A DNA stretch of 64,000 nt. Source: Bradyrhizobium mercantei. GTDB lineage: Bacteria > Pseudomonadota > Alphaproteobacteria > Rhizobiales > Xanthobacteraceae. Location: NCBI RefSeq assembly GCF_001982635.1, contig NZ_MKFI01000001.1, positions 426,774-490,773 on the forward strand, written 5' to 3'. The notes under the pieces are model-generated. The model had not been told where the DNA came from and made no database searches. It saw only the letters and a program-made list of their open reading frames with translations. A program made the position numbers and the translations under genes. Below are positions 27,468 to 35,521 of the stretch, piece after piece; position 1 is the stretch's first letter; every line of letters begins with the position of its first letter.

Positions 27468-27755
27468 ATGACCAAGACCAAGCTTTTCGCCGCCCTCGCC
27501 TTGACCGTTTCCCTGACAGTTTCCTTGGCTGTCCCGGCCGCGGCGGCCGACCTTACGGCCACTCCGCACCACCGGCATCACCACCACCGGCACGCTTATT
27601 GGGGCCTGCCCTACCACATCAGCTATCTGCACAATTACGGCCCCGGCCCGACCGCCGGCAGCTTCGCCTTTTACGACGGCCCCACGAACAACAAGTGCTA
27701 CCAGAGCTCGGCCGCCTATATCGGCCAGGACCGCCGCCGGCACCCCTGCTTCTGA
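27468..27755 (+). CDS. Small exported histidine-rich protein, 95 aa
   Basis: The signal peptide (LFAALALTVSLTVSLAVPAA) is cleaved after AAA. A histidine cluster follows (HHRHHHHRHAYWG), then an aromatic and glycine-rich segment ending in two cysteines (NNKCYQSS and RRHPCF) that may form a disulfide. An upstream GGAGGCC ribosome site supports the ATG at 27468. Short exported proteins of this kind are common in Bradyrhizobium; metal binding is suggested by the His run only. It ends 85 bp before the tRNA gene, just outside the genomic island. Confidence 0.7.
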   Translation: MTKTKLFAALALTVSLTVSLAVPAAAADLTATPHHRHHHHRHAYWGLPYHISYLHNYGPGPTAGSFAFYDGPTNNKCYQSSAAYIGQDRRRHPCF

Positions 27756-27840
27756 GGTCCTCGGACGGCCTGCGGGACACGCGGACGCCGCGCCGTCCCG
27801 GCTGGCCCCGGCTGACCAAGTCTGGTAATCGACCCGCAAC

Positions 27841-27917
27841 GCGCTCGTAGCTCAGCTGGATAGAGCATCGGATTTCGATTCCGAGGGTCGGGAGTTCGAA
27901 TCTCTCCGAGCGCGCCA
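27841..27917 (+). tRNA. tRNA-Arg (anticodon UCG), island insertion site
   Basis: A full cloverleaf: acceptor GCGCTCG pairs with CGAGCGC; D arm GCTC/GAGC; anticodon stem TCGGA/TCCGA with loop TTTCGAT, giving anticodon TCG (reads CGA); T arm with TTCGAAT loop; encoded GCCA end at 27914-27917. The last 18 bases are repeated at 45376-45393, marking it as the attachment site of the neighbouring island. Confidence 0.97.
27900..27917 (+). repeat. attL core (3' end of tRNA-Arg)
   Basis: ATCTCTCCGAGCGCGCCA occurs here as the 3' end of the tRNA and again, identical, at 45376-45393. Extending both copies leftwards gives 22 matches in 26 positions. The tRNA stays intact, as is usual for tyrosine-integrase islands. 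Confidence 0.9.
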
Positions 27918-27943
27918 ATTCGAAGTTCATAATCGTTCATCAG

Positions 27944-28044
27944 CGTTCGCGATCATTCGCCAATAAATCAAAAACAGTATTATTCACAGTAATTTACCGT
28001 CCGCAGATCATCGAATTCGTGCGTTTTCGTTCGCGGCCATTCGC
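27944..28044. repeat. Pair of 17-bp direct repeats between tRNA and integrase
   Basis: CGTTCGCGATCATTCGC (27944-27960) and CGTTCGCGGCCATTCGC (28028-28044) differ at two positions. Their place between the attachment core and the integrase fits arm-type integrase or excisionase binding sites. A shorter GTTCAT repeat lies just upstream. Binding is an inference. Confidence 0.5.
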
Positions 28045-28162
28045 GAGCTCGATTACCCCTCCAACCACCACTCGCGCCGAGTTAGAAGCTCCTTTATATA
28101 GAGAATGTGGGTTCGGAGAACGCCGCGATCGGCGCCGAACGGCCGCGCGGGGGTTCACCGGC

Positions 28163-29401
28163 ATGGGCGCTTCTCGACACGTTATTTCGGCCAAGAACTA
28201 CCTCACCGTTCCGGGTGGCGATTATCCCTGCGGCAATAATCTGTATCTCATAGTGGCGCCGTCTGGCGCTCGTCGTTGGCTGTTTCGTTTTCAACGGAAC
28301 GGCCTCAAGGACAGCATGGGCTTCGGGTCAGCGCGGGATGTTTCTTTTACGGAAGCCCAAGACAAAGCGATTGACGCCCGCCGTCTCCTCGCCAAAGGCA
28401 TCAACCCCAAGGAGCACCGAAACGAAGAGCGCCGGGCACAGGCTTGCCCGTTGTTTGGCGCCTACGCTTCCGCCTGGCGTGACACCTATGAGAAGAGCCT
28501 CAAGCACCTCGCCTCGCGCAACAAGCTCAAGCGCAACGTCGATGTGCACTGCGTCGCGCTCCATAAGATGCGGATGGATGAAATCGTCACCGATCACGTG
28601 ATTAAGCTCGTGCTTGACCGTATCCAGCATCAGGTCGAGAACGCGCGCGATGTTCGACAACGCCTCAAGCTGATCTTTGATGCCGCCATCGCAGACGGTC
28701 TGCGCAAGGATAATCCAGCCGACTACGACACCAGGCTGCGCCCCAAGATGGGCAAAGCGCCCAAGCGTGGCCGGGTCCGTGGTCATCACAAGGGCATCTC
28801 GCACCAGAGCTTGCCGGGCTTCATGGGCAAGGTCGGCGGAAGCCCAGATCAGAGCGCCCGCGCCATTGAAATTCTCACCCTGACCGTCGCGCGCTCGGCT
28901 GAGATCATGCATATGCGTTGGTCGCAACTCGACCTCGATGCCGGACTATGGGAGATCAAGGCTAGCGACATCCCGGAGGACACTGACGGCGGCGAAGGCA
29001 CGAAGAACGACATCGATAAGCTGACGCCGCTCCCGCGCCAAGCCGTCGCGATCCTGCGCGAAATGCACGATAGCCGGGTCAGCGATTACGTGTTCCCTGG
29101 CCGCAACCTCGCTGGTCCCATGTCCAATAACACCATGCTCAAGCGGCTCAAGGAGCTTTCCGGTGATCCGACACTGACGGTTCATGGTCTGCGCGGCACA
29201 TTTCGAACATGGGCGCAGGAGGAAACCAACTTTGAAGTCGAGATCGTGGAGCACTGCATGCATCACATTACGGGTGATGCCGCTGAGAAGGCGTACAAGC
29301 ACGGCGCCGCATTGCGGAAGCGGTGTGAAGTTTTGCAGGCTTGGGCGGACTACGCCCTGAAGCCGATTGGGAAAGTGTCTGACTTTAGGCAAGTCGCCTG
29401 A
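28163..29401 (+). CDS. int: Tyrosine recombinase/integrase (P4-type)
   Basis: A 412-residue integrase. The N-terminal DUF4102-like arm-binding domain covers about 1-90 (NYLTVPGGDYPCGNNLYLIV), a core-binding domain about 100-205, and the catalytic domain the rest. The catalytic set is complete: Arg244 (ARSAEIMHMRW), His341-x-x-Arg344 (HGLRGTFRTW), His367/His368 (HHITG) and Tyr378 (AEKAYKHG). It joins the island circle to the tRNA-Arg end. The ATG at 28163 is preferred; an in-frame extension to 28019 adds 48 residues of no visible family character and runs through the arm-site region. It is orientated away from the tRNA, as in most P4-type islands. Confidence 0.92.
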   Translation: MGASRHVISAKNYLTVPGGDYPCGNNLYLIVAPSGARRWLFRFQRNGLKDSMGFGSARDVSFTEAQDKAIDARRLLAKGINPKEHRNEERRAQACPLFGAYASAWRDTYEKSLKHLASRNKLKRNVDVHCVALHKMRMDEIVTDHVIKLVLDRIQHQVENARDVRQRLKLIFDAAIADGLRKDNPADYDTRLRPKMGKAPKRGRVRGHHKGISHQSLPGFMGKVGGSPDQSARAIEILTLTVARSAEIMHMRWSQLDLDAGLWEIKASDIPEDTDGGEGTKNDIDKLTPLPRQAVAILREMHDSRVSDYVFPGRNLAGPMSNNTMLKRLKELSGDPTLTVHGLRGTFRTWAQEETNFEVEIVEHCMHHITGDAAEKAYKHGAALRKRCEVLQAWADYALKPIGKVSDFRQVA

Positions 29402-29432
29402 CTGGCCCTGCCAAGACCGTCATCCACGATGA

Positions 29433-30431
29433 TCACCGAATGTCCGCGACGGGCCAGTCGGCATAGTGCAGGCGGTAGGATAGGCAGCGGGGTGAGCGCC
29501 GGTAAGCTAGGGAATTCGCTCGCCTGACGCGCTCAAGGAGCGCGGCCCGCATCGAGCGCTTCAGATCGCTCCACCACGTATTTGACATGCAAGTATGCTC
29601 GATGTGCTCGAAGGCGCATTGGACAGCGAGCGATGCCATCTGCTCTCTCGGCCGAGCGGCAAACGAGCCAACGAATTGCTCCGCTACTGCGGCATCTGTT
29701 TGCAGCCAAGTAAAAACCAGTGCTGCCGCACCGTTGGCGGCAAGCAAGTGCATCGCCACGTAAGAACAGTCTTCGGCAAGGTTCTGAACACGGCGCGCAG
29801 CGAAATCGTATTGCGGCCGAAAGGCGCCAGCCGTCATCACATCAGGCGGCGCATCGAACCGTACGACAAGGCTGCGGATATCCTTGAAGCGCCGAGCCGC
29901 AATCAATTTCTCAGTGCGCCTCAGAGCGTCATGCGCTTCGTGAAACGCTTTGCCGCTCCACGTGACAATCCAGGAAAATCTGAGGTCATTCGGTTCGCCC
30001 GTCTCCAAATCATGCTCTAAGGCTGCTGACTCTAGTTGGTTTCTACGATGATAGAACTCAGCGGCAACGGCTCGATAGTGCAGCAATGTAAGTTGCTCGG
30101 AGGAAAAGTTCAGCGGCACGTCCTCAACTCTCGCGAAGAGAGCCTTGTCGTGGTTGGCGCAGAAGCAGTTCATCGTCGAGAACTCGCCAACGCCGATCTC
30201 CTTGGCTTCGAACTGACTTCGCTGCATCCTCATCACGGCGGTCAGGGATGTTGGAACAGCGATGACACGACCTCGCTGCGCTATCTGTCTCAACTGAGAT
30301 CGAGGAATGATATGAGCGCGAACGATCCGACCGTGGCATGGCGAGCCAACCCTCGTTGCAACGCACTCCTTCAGTTGGAAAATGCGCTGGTGCCTTTCAG
30401 TAAAGGACCACATCTGGGGTGAAATCGTCAT
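29433..30431 (-). CDS. HNH-like zinc protein of unknown function, 332 aa
   Basis: No named family is recognised with certainty. The N-terminal 110 residues carry two metal-type segments: Cys-Val-Ala ... SPCHGRIVRAHIIPRS and MNCFCANHDKALF. The order Cys, Cys/His, then RAHxIPRSQL and a later Cys-x-Cys-x-x-His-Asp resembles treble-clef/HNH-like folds seen in many uncharacterised proteins where the second part reads FCxxHD. The remaining 220 residues are helical and beta mixed with no motif. It lies directly beyond the integrase, convergent with it, a common place for accessory or defence cargo. The ATG at 30431 is chosen over a TTG 21 bp upstream. Confidence 0.6.
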   Translation of the reverse strand: MTISPQMWSFTERHQRIFQLKECVATRVGSPCHGRIVRAHIIPRSQLRQIAQRGRVIAVPTSLTAVMRMQRSQFEAKEIGVGEFSTMNCFCANHDKALFARVEDVPLNFSSEQLTLLHYRAVAAEFYHRRNQLESAALEHDLETGEPNDLRFSWIVTWSGKAFHEAHDALRRTEKLIAARRFKDIRSLVVRFDAPPDVMTAGAFRPQYDFAARRVQNLAEDCSYVAMHLLAANGAAALVFTWLQTDAAVAEQFVGSFAARPREQMASLAVQCAFEHIEHTCMSNTWWSDLKRSMRAALLERVRRANSLAYRRSPRCLSYRLHYADWPVADIR

Positions 30432-30551
30432 TGTCGAATATTTGGCGGTCAACTTGTGTTCTCGTCAAGACGGGACCAAAGCCAATGCACTCTCGGAAAA
30501 GAGCGCGGCGTCATTGAAATCCTGTGTCAGTCATCAGCCGCTCGACCCAAA

Positions 30552-30668
30552 TTAAAGGCGAGATGCAGCAACAACTGCGAGCACAATCAACAGTGCTGCC
30601 GCTATCGCCACAATACCATCGGCGGTGAGATGCAGCCCCCAGAGGCTGACTTGTAGTCGATTGTGCAT
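30552..30668 (-). CDS. Very short membrane protein, 38 aa
   Basis: A 38-codon frame from ATG (30666-30668) reads MHNRLQVSLWGLHLTADGIV followed by one hydrophobic helix (AIAAALLIVLAVVAASRL) and TAA. A GGAG ribosome site lies about nine bases upstream; an ATG five codons earlier is an alternative. The pattern, a short amphipathic head with Trp and Gly then a single helix, is one I associate with small rhizobial membrane proteins. It sits between the HNH-like gene and the defence cluster. Confidence 0.5.
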   Translation of the reverse strand: MHNRLQVSLWGLHLTADGIVAIAAALLIVLAVVAASRL

Positions 30669-31240
30669 GACGCGGCTCTCCATTGAAATACATGAGAGCC
30701 CTTCGGGGGACGGTCTCTATCTGCGCGCTGATTTACCTGCCCGTCTACCGCCGTCAAACGCCGCAACGTCCCCTGCTAAGGAACAACGCCTTTCGCGTAA
30801 CGCGCTTATGACGTGAGGCGATCGGCATTGCGTTCGTCCGCTGTGTCAGTCCTGTGCCAAACCACATTTCTGACCGCGTGGCTTGTCCACAGATATTCGG
30901 ATTTGGCCTAGCCTTAGCCCTGCGCCCGATCAACTGCTGACAGCGGGTCCATGCACGCACCCTCGACGCCCGGTAGCCCAGCGCCGTTCCGATCCCCAAC
31001 GGATTGATAATTTGCACATAGGCTACCGCCGCAGACATATTACCGCCCATGGGCACCAAATCCCGCGAACACCGGTTCGGCGCCACGGTCCGGCGCCTCA
31101 CCGAGCGGGCCGCCCCGGGACGCGCGTAGAGATGTCGACGCCATAGCCCTGAATGCCGGATACCGCTGCCTAAGGGTCAACTGCCTGGGCTGTGAGACAC
31201 ACCAGACCGACATACTCAACATCGTGCGGAGCCCAACGGG
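30669..31240. other. Gene-poor stretch with a possible small-gene remnant
   Basis: 572 bp without a supported intact gene. On the + strand at 31049-31224 two short frames abut: one starting MGTKSREHRFG and, in another frame, one reading NAGYRCLRVNCLGCETHQTD before a stop. The Cys-x4-Asn-Cys-x2-Cys-like spacing suggests the remains of a small zinc-binding protein broken by a frameshift. The rest shows nothing. Confidence 0.3.
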
Positions 31241-32053
31241 TTAGTGCTCTAGTGGCGGCTCAAGTTTGCGAGGAGGAAGGGGCTGATTTTCTGAAAGGCG
31301 AATGCCTATAGTAGGAACGAACACTGTCTTTATGTAGACGACCGGGCTTCCGGCGGGTTCTGCCGAACGCACATTCGCGTCGAACGTCAGATCATACGGC
31401 AAGCCCATCTGTCGAGCCTCCGGCCTCGGAGGCATTCCAAGCGTTGGCCCAAGCACGCCGGTCTTATTTGGCTGTGGCCGCAGCGGAGGGAGGTTTTCGT
31501 AGACGAGGCCCGCGTGCAGTACCTCGATTTCTTGCTGCTGCAAGTCCCTCTCGATCGCTTCGAGTTCCTGTCTCACCATTGCCAGTTCTAGCCGCCGCTT
31601 TTCAGGTTTGGCAGGCGTTTCGTTGAGTTCATCCAGTCTCTTGATGACCCGGGCGATTTTACCCGGTGTTTTGGTGCGTCGCTCAACTCGGAAAACCTGC
31701 TCCTCCTTCGCTTTCGATTTCTCTATGAAAGTCGAGTTGATGTATCCGCCGAACTCGCGAGCGTCGTTTACCAGAGCGATGGTACCAGTCCTTAGGTTCG
31801 GGTACATGCCTATGGCTGTGGCGAGACCCGCTGCAACCCCGAACCATGCTTTCGCGGACCCCTCTTCAATCTTGACGTGAAGCGTGACGTTGCCCCCGTA
31901 AACCCGTTGGGCAATGTCAATGGCCGCGGCTTGACTTAATTCGCCAATCTCTACGAGCCGTGCACGAGATGCCATGTAGGGGTTCAGATGAATATACCCC
32001 TCCGCTAACGCGGCCATATTCCACTCCATGATTTCATATCCACACCCCTCCAT
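31241..32053 (-). CDS. Unknown protein linked to the restriction enzyme, 270 aa
   Basis: Not recognised. It starts 36 bp after the restriction gene stop, same strand, so it is very likely in its operon. The N-terminal half contains an EEGS segment and a weakly hydrophobic stretch (AWFGVAAGLATAIGMYPNLR) that may pack against or enter a membrane. The middle is basic with a predicted coiled-coil (about 140-190: KRRLELAMVRQELEAIERDL). The C-terminus is proline-rich. A partner or regulator of the nuclease is inferred only from linkage. The ATG at 32051-32053 begins MEGCGYEIMEWN; a start at the later Met (MAALAEGYIH) is possible. Confidence 0.6.
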   Translation of the reverse strand: MEGCGYEIMEWNMAALAEGYIHLNPYMASRARLVEIGELSQAAAIDIAQRVYGGNVTLHVKIEEGSAKAWFGVAAGLATAIGMYPNLRTGTIALVNDAREFGGYINSTFIEKSKAKEEQVFRVERRTKTPGKIARVIKRLDELNETPAKPEKRRLELAMVRQELEAIERDLQQQEIEVLHAGLVYENLPPLRPQPNKTGVLGPTLGMPPRPEARQMGLPYDLTFDANVRSAEPAGSPVVYIKTVFVPTIGIRLSENQPLPPRKLEPPLEH

Positions 32054-32089
32054 TCCGTCTTCGGTGCCGTTAACCGCTAGCCAACAAAG

Positions 32090-33307
32090 TCAGGCTGTCT
32101 CCGTCAGCAAAAATTCCGTGTGCAAAAGAGACATCACCAATTCTGGCGTGTTGAAGCCATTGTTGACAAGAATGTCGGCAATGTCTCGTCCGCTGAAGAA
32201 GATGATCGGATGGCGGTCTTCGCGAACCTCTTCATACGCCTGCCGCGCGATCACTGAGGTAGTCACCAGAACTCCGAACTGCCGATGGCGAATTCGTGAG
32301 ATCAAGCGCGAAACTTCTCGAACTCCAACAGTATTCGGCGTCGTTTCGTCGAACCCCGGTTGATAGCACTTCGCCTCAAGCGAAAATTCCGCGTACACTG
32401 GATCGCCCGAAAGGCCGAGGAGATAGCGACCAATGGCATCGCGACCACCGTCGACGCTACCCCGCGTGATGGTGTCGATAATCACACGCGGATCATGCAT
32501 CTGAAAGACACGCGCGGCGAACGCCTCAAATGCAATCGGTGCTTGCTCGAAATATTCAAAGACGACGCGCAGGATCGCAGTCTTGGCAGGGGTGTCTGGT
32601 CGCTGCTCTTCGACGTTCCTAATGATCGTAGTGCTTTCCGAAGCCAGCGCCTTCGCTCGGCCAGACCGCACCCAATCCAGCCAAGCGGCGGGGGCTGAAA
32701 CGGCCGTACTTGCACCAGGTCCGGCAGCTAGTTCTTGTAGCCAGGTGCGTGTGATTACAGGAGCGTCTAAGACTGTAAAAATCGAGCGATAGTTTTGAAA
32801 ACGTTGCCCTTCGGTCGTCTTCCAAACCGCGACCAGGTCAGCGGTCGAAGGCAAGCCAGGAAACCCAGGGACCGCCAACCCTTTGAACTGTACAGACCGG
32901 CCACTGGCGGGAGTTGGGTATCTCTTGAAAATGAAGAACGGCGGCACCTTTGCGCGCATCAGCGGCGACGCGTGCAGGAATTCGAATGCACGCCGCAAGA
33001 GTTCATTGCCACCACGTGTCGTCTCGTGCAGTTCGTGTCCAGGTGTCTTGTTGTCACCAAAGTAGATGAATTGTCCTGTGCTCAAGTCCAATGTATCGGG
33101 CCAGTCTTTGTCTTCCCCGCTGGTGTAGAGCACGACGTACTTCTTATCCGGCCCGCGCCCGGCGGCGCGAAATCCGCCTTGGTTTCCAACCCCCTCAAGG
33201 ATTTTAGAGATTGGATCGTCGGCTGCGTTTCCCTGTCTTCCGCCCTCATAGATGGCATCGACGACCAGGTCCGATGATGACAACACGTTTGAAGGAATGA
33301 TCCGCAC
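32090..33307 (-). CDS. AspBHI-like modification-dependent restriction endonuclease
   Basis: A 405-residue protein with two parts. Residues 1-190 match the N-terminal DNA-recognition domain of AspBHI (IYEGGRQGNA, GVGNQGGFR, LYTSGEDKDWPD, GDNKTPGHELH, QRFQNYRSIFTVLD), an SRA/B3-like module that reads 5-methylcytosine. Residues about 245-390 form the Mrr/PD-(D/E)XK nuclease: Asp290 in VDGGRD, and Glu311-x-Lys313 in SLEAKCY, then EVSRLISRIRHRQFGVLVTT. Such type IV/IIM enzymes cut methylated foreign DNA and need no partner methylase, which fits the absence of one here. The start is a GTG (33305-33307). It is divergent from the PD-(D/E)XK gene at 33514. Confidence 0.82.
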   Translation of the reverse strand: MRIIPSNVLSSSDLVVDAIYEGGRQGNAADDPISKILEGVGNQGGFRAAGRGPDKKYVVLYTSGEDKDWPDTLDLSTGQFIYFGDNKTPGHELHETTRGGNELLRRAFEFLHASPLMRAKVPPFFIFKRYPTPASGRSVQFKGLAVPGFPGLPSTADLVAVWKTTEGQRFQNYRSIFTVLDAPVITRTWLQELAAGPGASTAVSAPAAWLDWVRSGRAKALASESTTIIRNVEEQRPDTPAKTAILRVVFEYFEQAPIAFEAFAARVFQMHDPRVIIDTITRGSVDGGRDAIGRYLLGLSGDPVYAEFSLEAKCYQPGFDETTPNTVGVREVSRLISRIRHRQFGVLVTTSVIARQAYEEVREDRHPIIFFSGRDIADILVNNGFNTPELVMSLLHTEFLLTETA

Positions 33308-33410
33308 GAGAATTCCGCTTCTGGCAACACAACATTGATTTGCTCAACAGCGTCACGAGCAATGGATGCTTCGGTCAATCAAAAATATGCGACACAGCTC
33401 ATTTGCATGC

Positions 33411-33426
33411 ACACAACTAAGGTCTA
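33411..33426. repeat. 16-bp shared upstream element, copy 1
   Basis: ACACAACTAAGGTCTA here is identical to 35832-35847. This copy lies 88 bp before the GTG of the PD-(D/E)XK gene; the other lies 79 bp before a lipoprotein gene. A common promoter or regulator site is an inference. Confidence 0.5.
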
Positions 33427-33513
33427 GTACAGCGCCACCACCACGTATGTTGTCAACTGCTAGTTGTTTGCATAGCATGCGCCATTTTTAGCGGTGTACG
33501 AAGGCGTATCGTT

Positions 33514-34944
33514 GTGGCAAAGCTTTTTAGGCCAAGACTATTCAGTCAGCAATTCCGCATTGATCCTTCTGCACTCCAAAAAGCGGGCCTGCTCGACCCA
33601 TTTCTCAACGCAGACACCAAGCTCTTCATCGATCCGCTCCTGCTCCGGCATAGCAGCAATCCGTTGATCAGTGGCAAGGGGCTCGCGACATTCCGCAAGC
33701 GAATGAAGGACATTGTCGATCTGTTGCTCGCAACTCCGACCAACAGCGGACCGGCATGGACTGCGGCGCTTAGGCTCCTCGATCTTCACGAGCGACGGGA
33801 GACCTGTCTGGGCTATGGCGGACGAGGAACTTCTGGCAGCAGCAGACCGGTAAGCCTCAAGACGAAAATCCTCACAACAGCCAGAGATATTGTAAACCTC
33901 GGCATGAAGAACCCCGAGATTATTGGATTGATGGGCATTCTTGAGGAAAAAGTTGGCCCCGACACGATAAGCGACCTCACGACGAACTCTATCATGCCGA
34001 TCCTGGAAGAGATTACGCAGGGGTTCTGCAAAACCCACGGCGTTCCCACCAAAAACTTTGTCATCGGGCGAGCAACATACAACCTCCCCCAAAATCCGCT
34101 CGATCCTGAGCACGCTTTTGCATTGGTGCCTAAAGACATTCTACGTGAACTGCCTGTAGCTGCTGATTGGTCCGATATCGATCGGGTCGTTTCGCACAAC
34201 GCAGTATTACGCGACGCAGTCAACAAGATGCTCGGCGACATCACGAAGGCTACCGTCACGGACAAAAAGCGAGCACTGAAACAGGCCGCGTTATCGTCCG
34301 CAAAGGGCTTCAAACGCTTCTTCGACGATATGCTCGGCGAGCATTTCAAGAGTTACGACTTTTCGAAGGACAAGCGCGCAATCGAAGCATTGCGGCAAGC
34401 AATTACTGAGACTTCGAGCAAATTTCCGCTGAAGATTGAGGCGCCGACTAAAAAAAATGCCGCCGAGTTGAAGCGCGTGGTCGATCTGATTGTTGCCCAG
34501 TTCAAGCACTTGGTGGAGCATAATGATCTCTCGCGGCTGCTCTGGCACGGCAGCAAACCTCGAAGCGAAAAATCGTCACAGCTCGTGTTCTTTGGCGTGG
34601 CGGACAGCTATTGCAAGGCGAACAACATAGATATCTCTCCGGAGGTAAATGCGGGCGGCGGACCCGTCGACTTCAAATTCTCCTCTGGTTACGCAGGTCG
34701 TTTCCTGGTCGAGATAAAGCTTTCTACTGGCACCGTAGAACACGGCTATAGGACCCAGCTCGGCGTCTATAAGACAGCAGCAGTAACCGATGAGGGACTA
34801 TTTCTTGTTATAAATGTCGGAAAGCTCGGCAAGAAAGGGCTCAAGATTCTCGCTACCCAGAAGGCTCAGCGTAAGGCGGGGTACCGCGCGGCCGACATTG
34901 TGATCGTTGACGCAACCAAAAGGCCGTCAGCCAGCAAGCGCTAA
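33514..34944 (+). CDS. PD-(D/E)XK nuclease-domain protein, 476 aa
   Basis: The C-terminus has a classical PD-(D/E)XK core: Pro384-Val-Asp386 in GGGPVDFKF and Glu400-x-Lys402 in LVEIKLS, followed by a helix and ending in a basic tail. The N-terminal 300 residues (DTKLFIDPLLLRHS, ETCLGYGGRGTSG, KVGPDTISDLTTN) form a conserved-looking domain that I cannot assign to a named family. A DNA-cutting or DNA-repair role is likely; linkage to the divergent AspBHI-like operon suggests defence. The start is a GTG at 33514 with an AAGG ribosome site; the 206-bp divergent space holds both promoters. Codon use is less GC-biased than the chromosome. Confidence 0.72.
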   Translation: MAKLFRPRLFSQQFRIDPSALQKAGLLDPFLNADTKLFIDPLLLRHSSNPLISGKGLATFRKRMKDIVDLLLATPTNSGPAWTAALRLLDLHERRETCLGYGGRGTSGSSRPVSLKTKILTTARDIVNLGMKNPEIIGLMGILEEKVGPDTISDLTTNSIMPILEEITQGFCKTHGVPTKNFVIGRATYNLPQNPLDPEHAFALVPKDILRELPVAADWSDIDRVVSHNAVLRDAVNKMLGDITKATVTDKKRALKQAALSSAKGFKRFFDDMLGEHFKSYDFSKDKRAIEALRQAITETSSKFPLKIEAPTKKNAAELKRVVDLIVAQFKHLVEHNDLSRLLWHGSKPRSEKSSQLVFFGVADSYCKANNIDISPEVNAGGGPVDFKFSSGYAGRFLVEIKLSTGTVEHGYRTQLGVYKTAAVTDEGLFLVINVGKLGKKGLKILATQKAQRKAGYRAADIVIVDATKRPSASKR

Positions 34945-34949
34945 AAGAT

Positions 34950-35009
34950 ATGCCATTCGACATTCAAAAGATCATTGAGCGCAGGCATGCGATGCCTACT
35001 CAGCTCTAG
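34950..35009 (+). pseudogene. Possible truncated start of a partner gene
   Basis: Five bases after the PD-(D/E)XK stop, an ATG opens a 19-codon frame (MPFDIQKIIERRHAMPTQL) that ends at TAG inside the convergent lipoprotein gene. The tight spacing looks like the start of a lost operon partner cut by rearrangement. The evidence is thin; a chance frame is possible. Confidence 0.25.
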
Positions 35010-35329
35010 CGGGTCCGAAGTACAGCGATCTGCCCCCGTACCGTATCCAGCATTTCACCATATCTCCGCTGCACCTGTTCATGAACATAATCACGGTATC
35101 CAGGATGGTCTGCGATCAATGGTCGCTCAATTACGCCGGGGAAATCGCAATTTGCCAGAACGGCGCGAGCAGCAGTGTCCAAGTCAACTGGCTGCGCAGC
35201 GGCGACAACGGTTTCCCGCGCCATACATTCGGAAGTCGCCGAACGCGCTGTTTCGCGTCGGTCCTTTTCAGCTTGTGATGTGCAGGCGCCAAGCGCAAAG
35301 GCAATCAGGCATGCCAATGTCGAACGCAC
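35006..35329 (-). CDS. Small lipoprotein, 107 aa
   Basis: From a GTG at 35327-35329 the product begins VRSTLACLIAFALGACTSQA: a short signal sequence with the lipobox ALGAC, so the mature protein is acylated on the cysteine. A GAGGGGG ribosome site lies five to six bases upstream, supporting this start over longer in-frame starts. The mature part contains MARETVVAAAQPVDLDTAAR and a tyrosine-rich helix near the C-terminus. Two cysteines remain in the mature chain. The function is unknown. It converges on the PD-(D/E)XK gene and is the first of several envelope proteins in the island. Confidence 0.65.
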   Translation of the reverse strand: MRSTLACLIAFALGACTSQAEKDRRETARSATSECMARETVVAAAQPVDLDTAARAVLANCDFPGVIERPLIADHPGYRDYVHEQVQRRYGEMLDTVRGQIAVLRTR

Positions 35330-35521
35330 AGACGCCCCCTCAGCTCGAAAACCCCCGACGCAACGCGCGCTAACGATAATGGAAACGCGTTGAACCGCCA
35401 ACTGGCAACTTGCTAAGGTTGAATTTCAACAAGTCGTCTAAACGAGGCGATTTGAGGTGCGAGGTGGAAAAGTAGGATGCACATCCCGACATCGCTGATT
35501 GATGCCGGGACGTGGGATGAC

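Noticed and set aside
29400..29459. 9-bp inverted pair GACTGGCCC / GGGCCAGTC between integrase and HNH-like genes
   Set aside because: The arms are 42 bases apart and one lies in coding sequence; too weak to call a terminator or an attachment site.
30754..31101. 115-codon minus-strand frame in the gene-poor stretch
   Set aside because: No ribosome site and no recognisable pattern; the opposite strand shows remains of a different small protein.
32090..33307. The restriction gene considered as part of a classical type I or II system
   Set aside because: No methyltransferase or specificity gene in the window; the N-terminal domain points to a modification-dependent enzyme that needs none.
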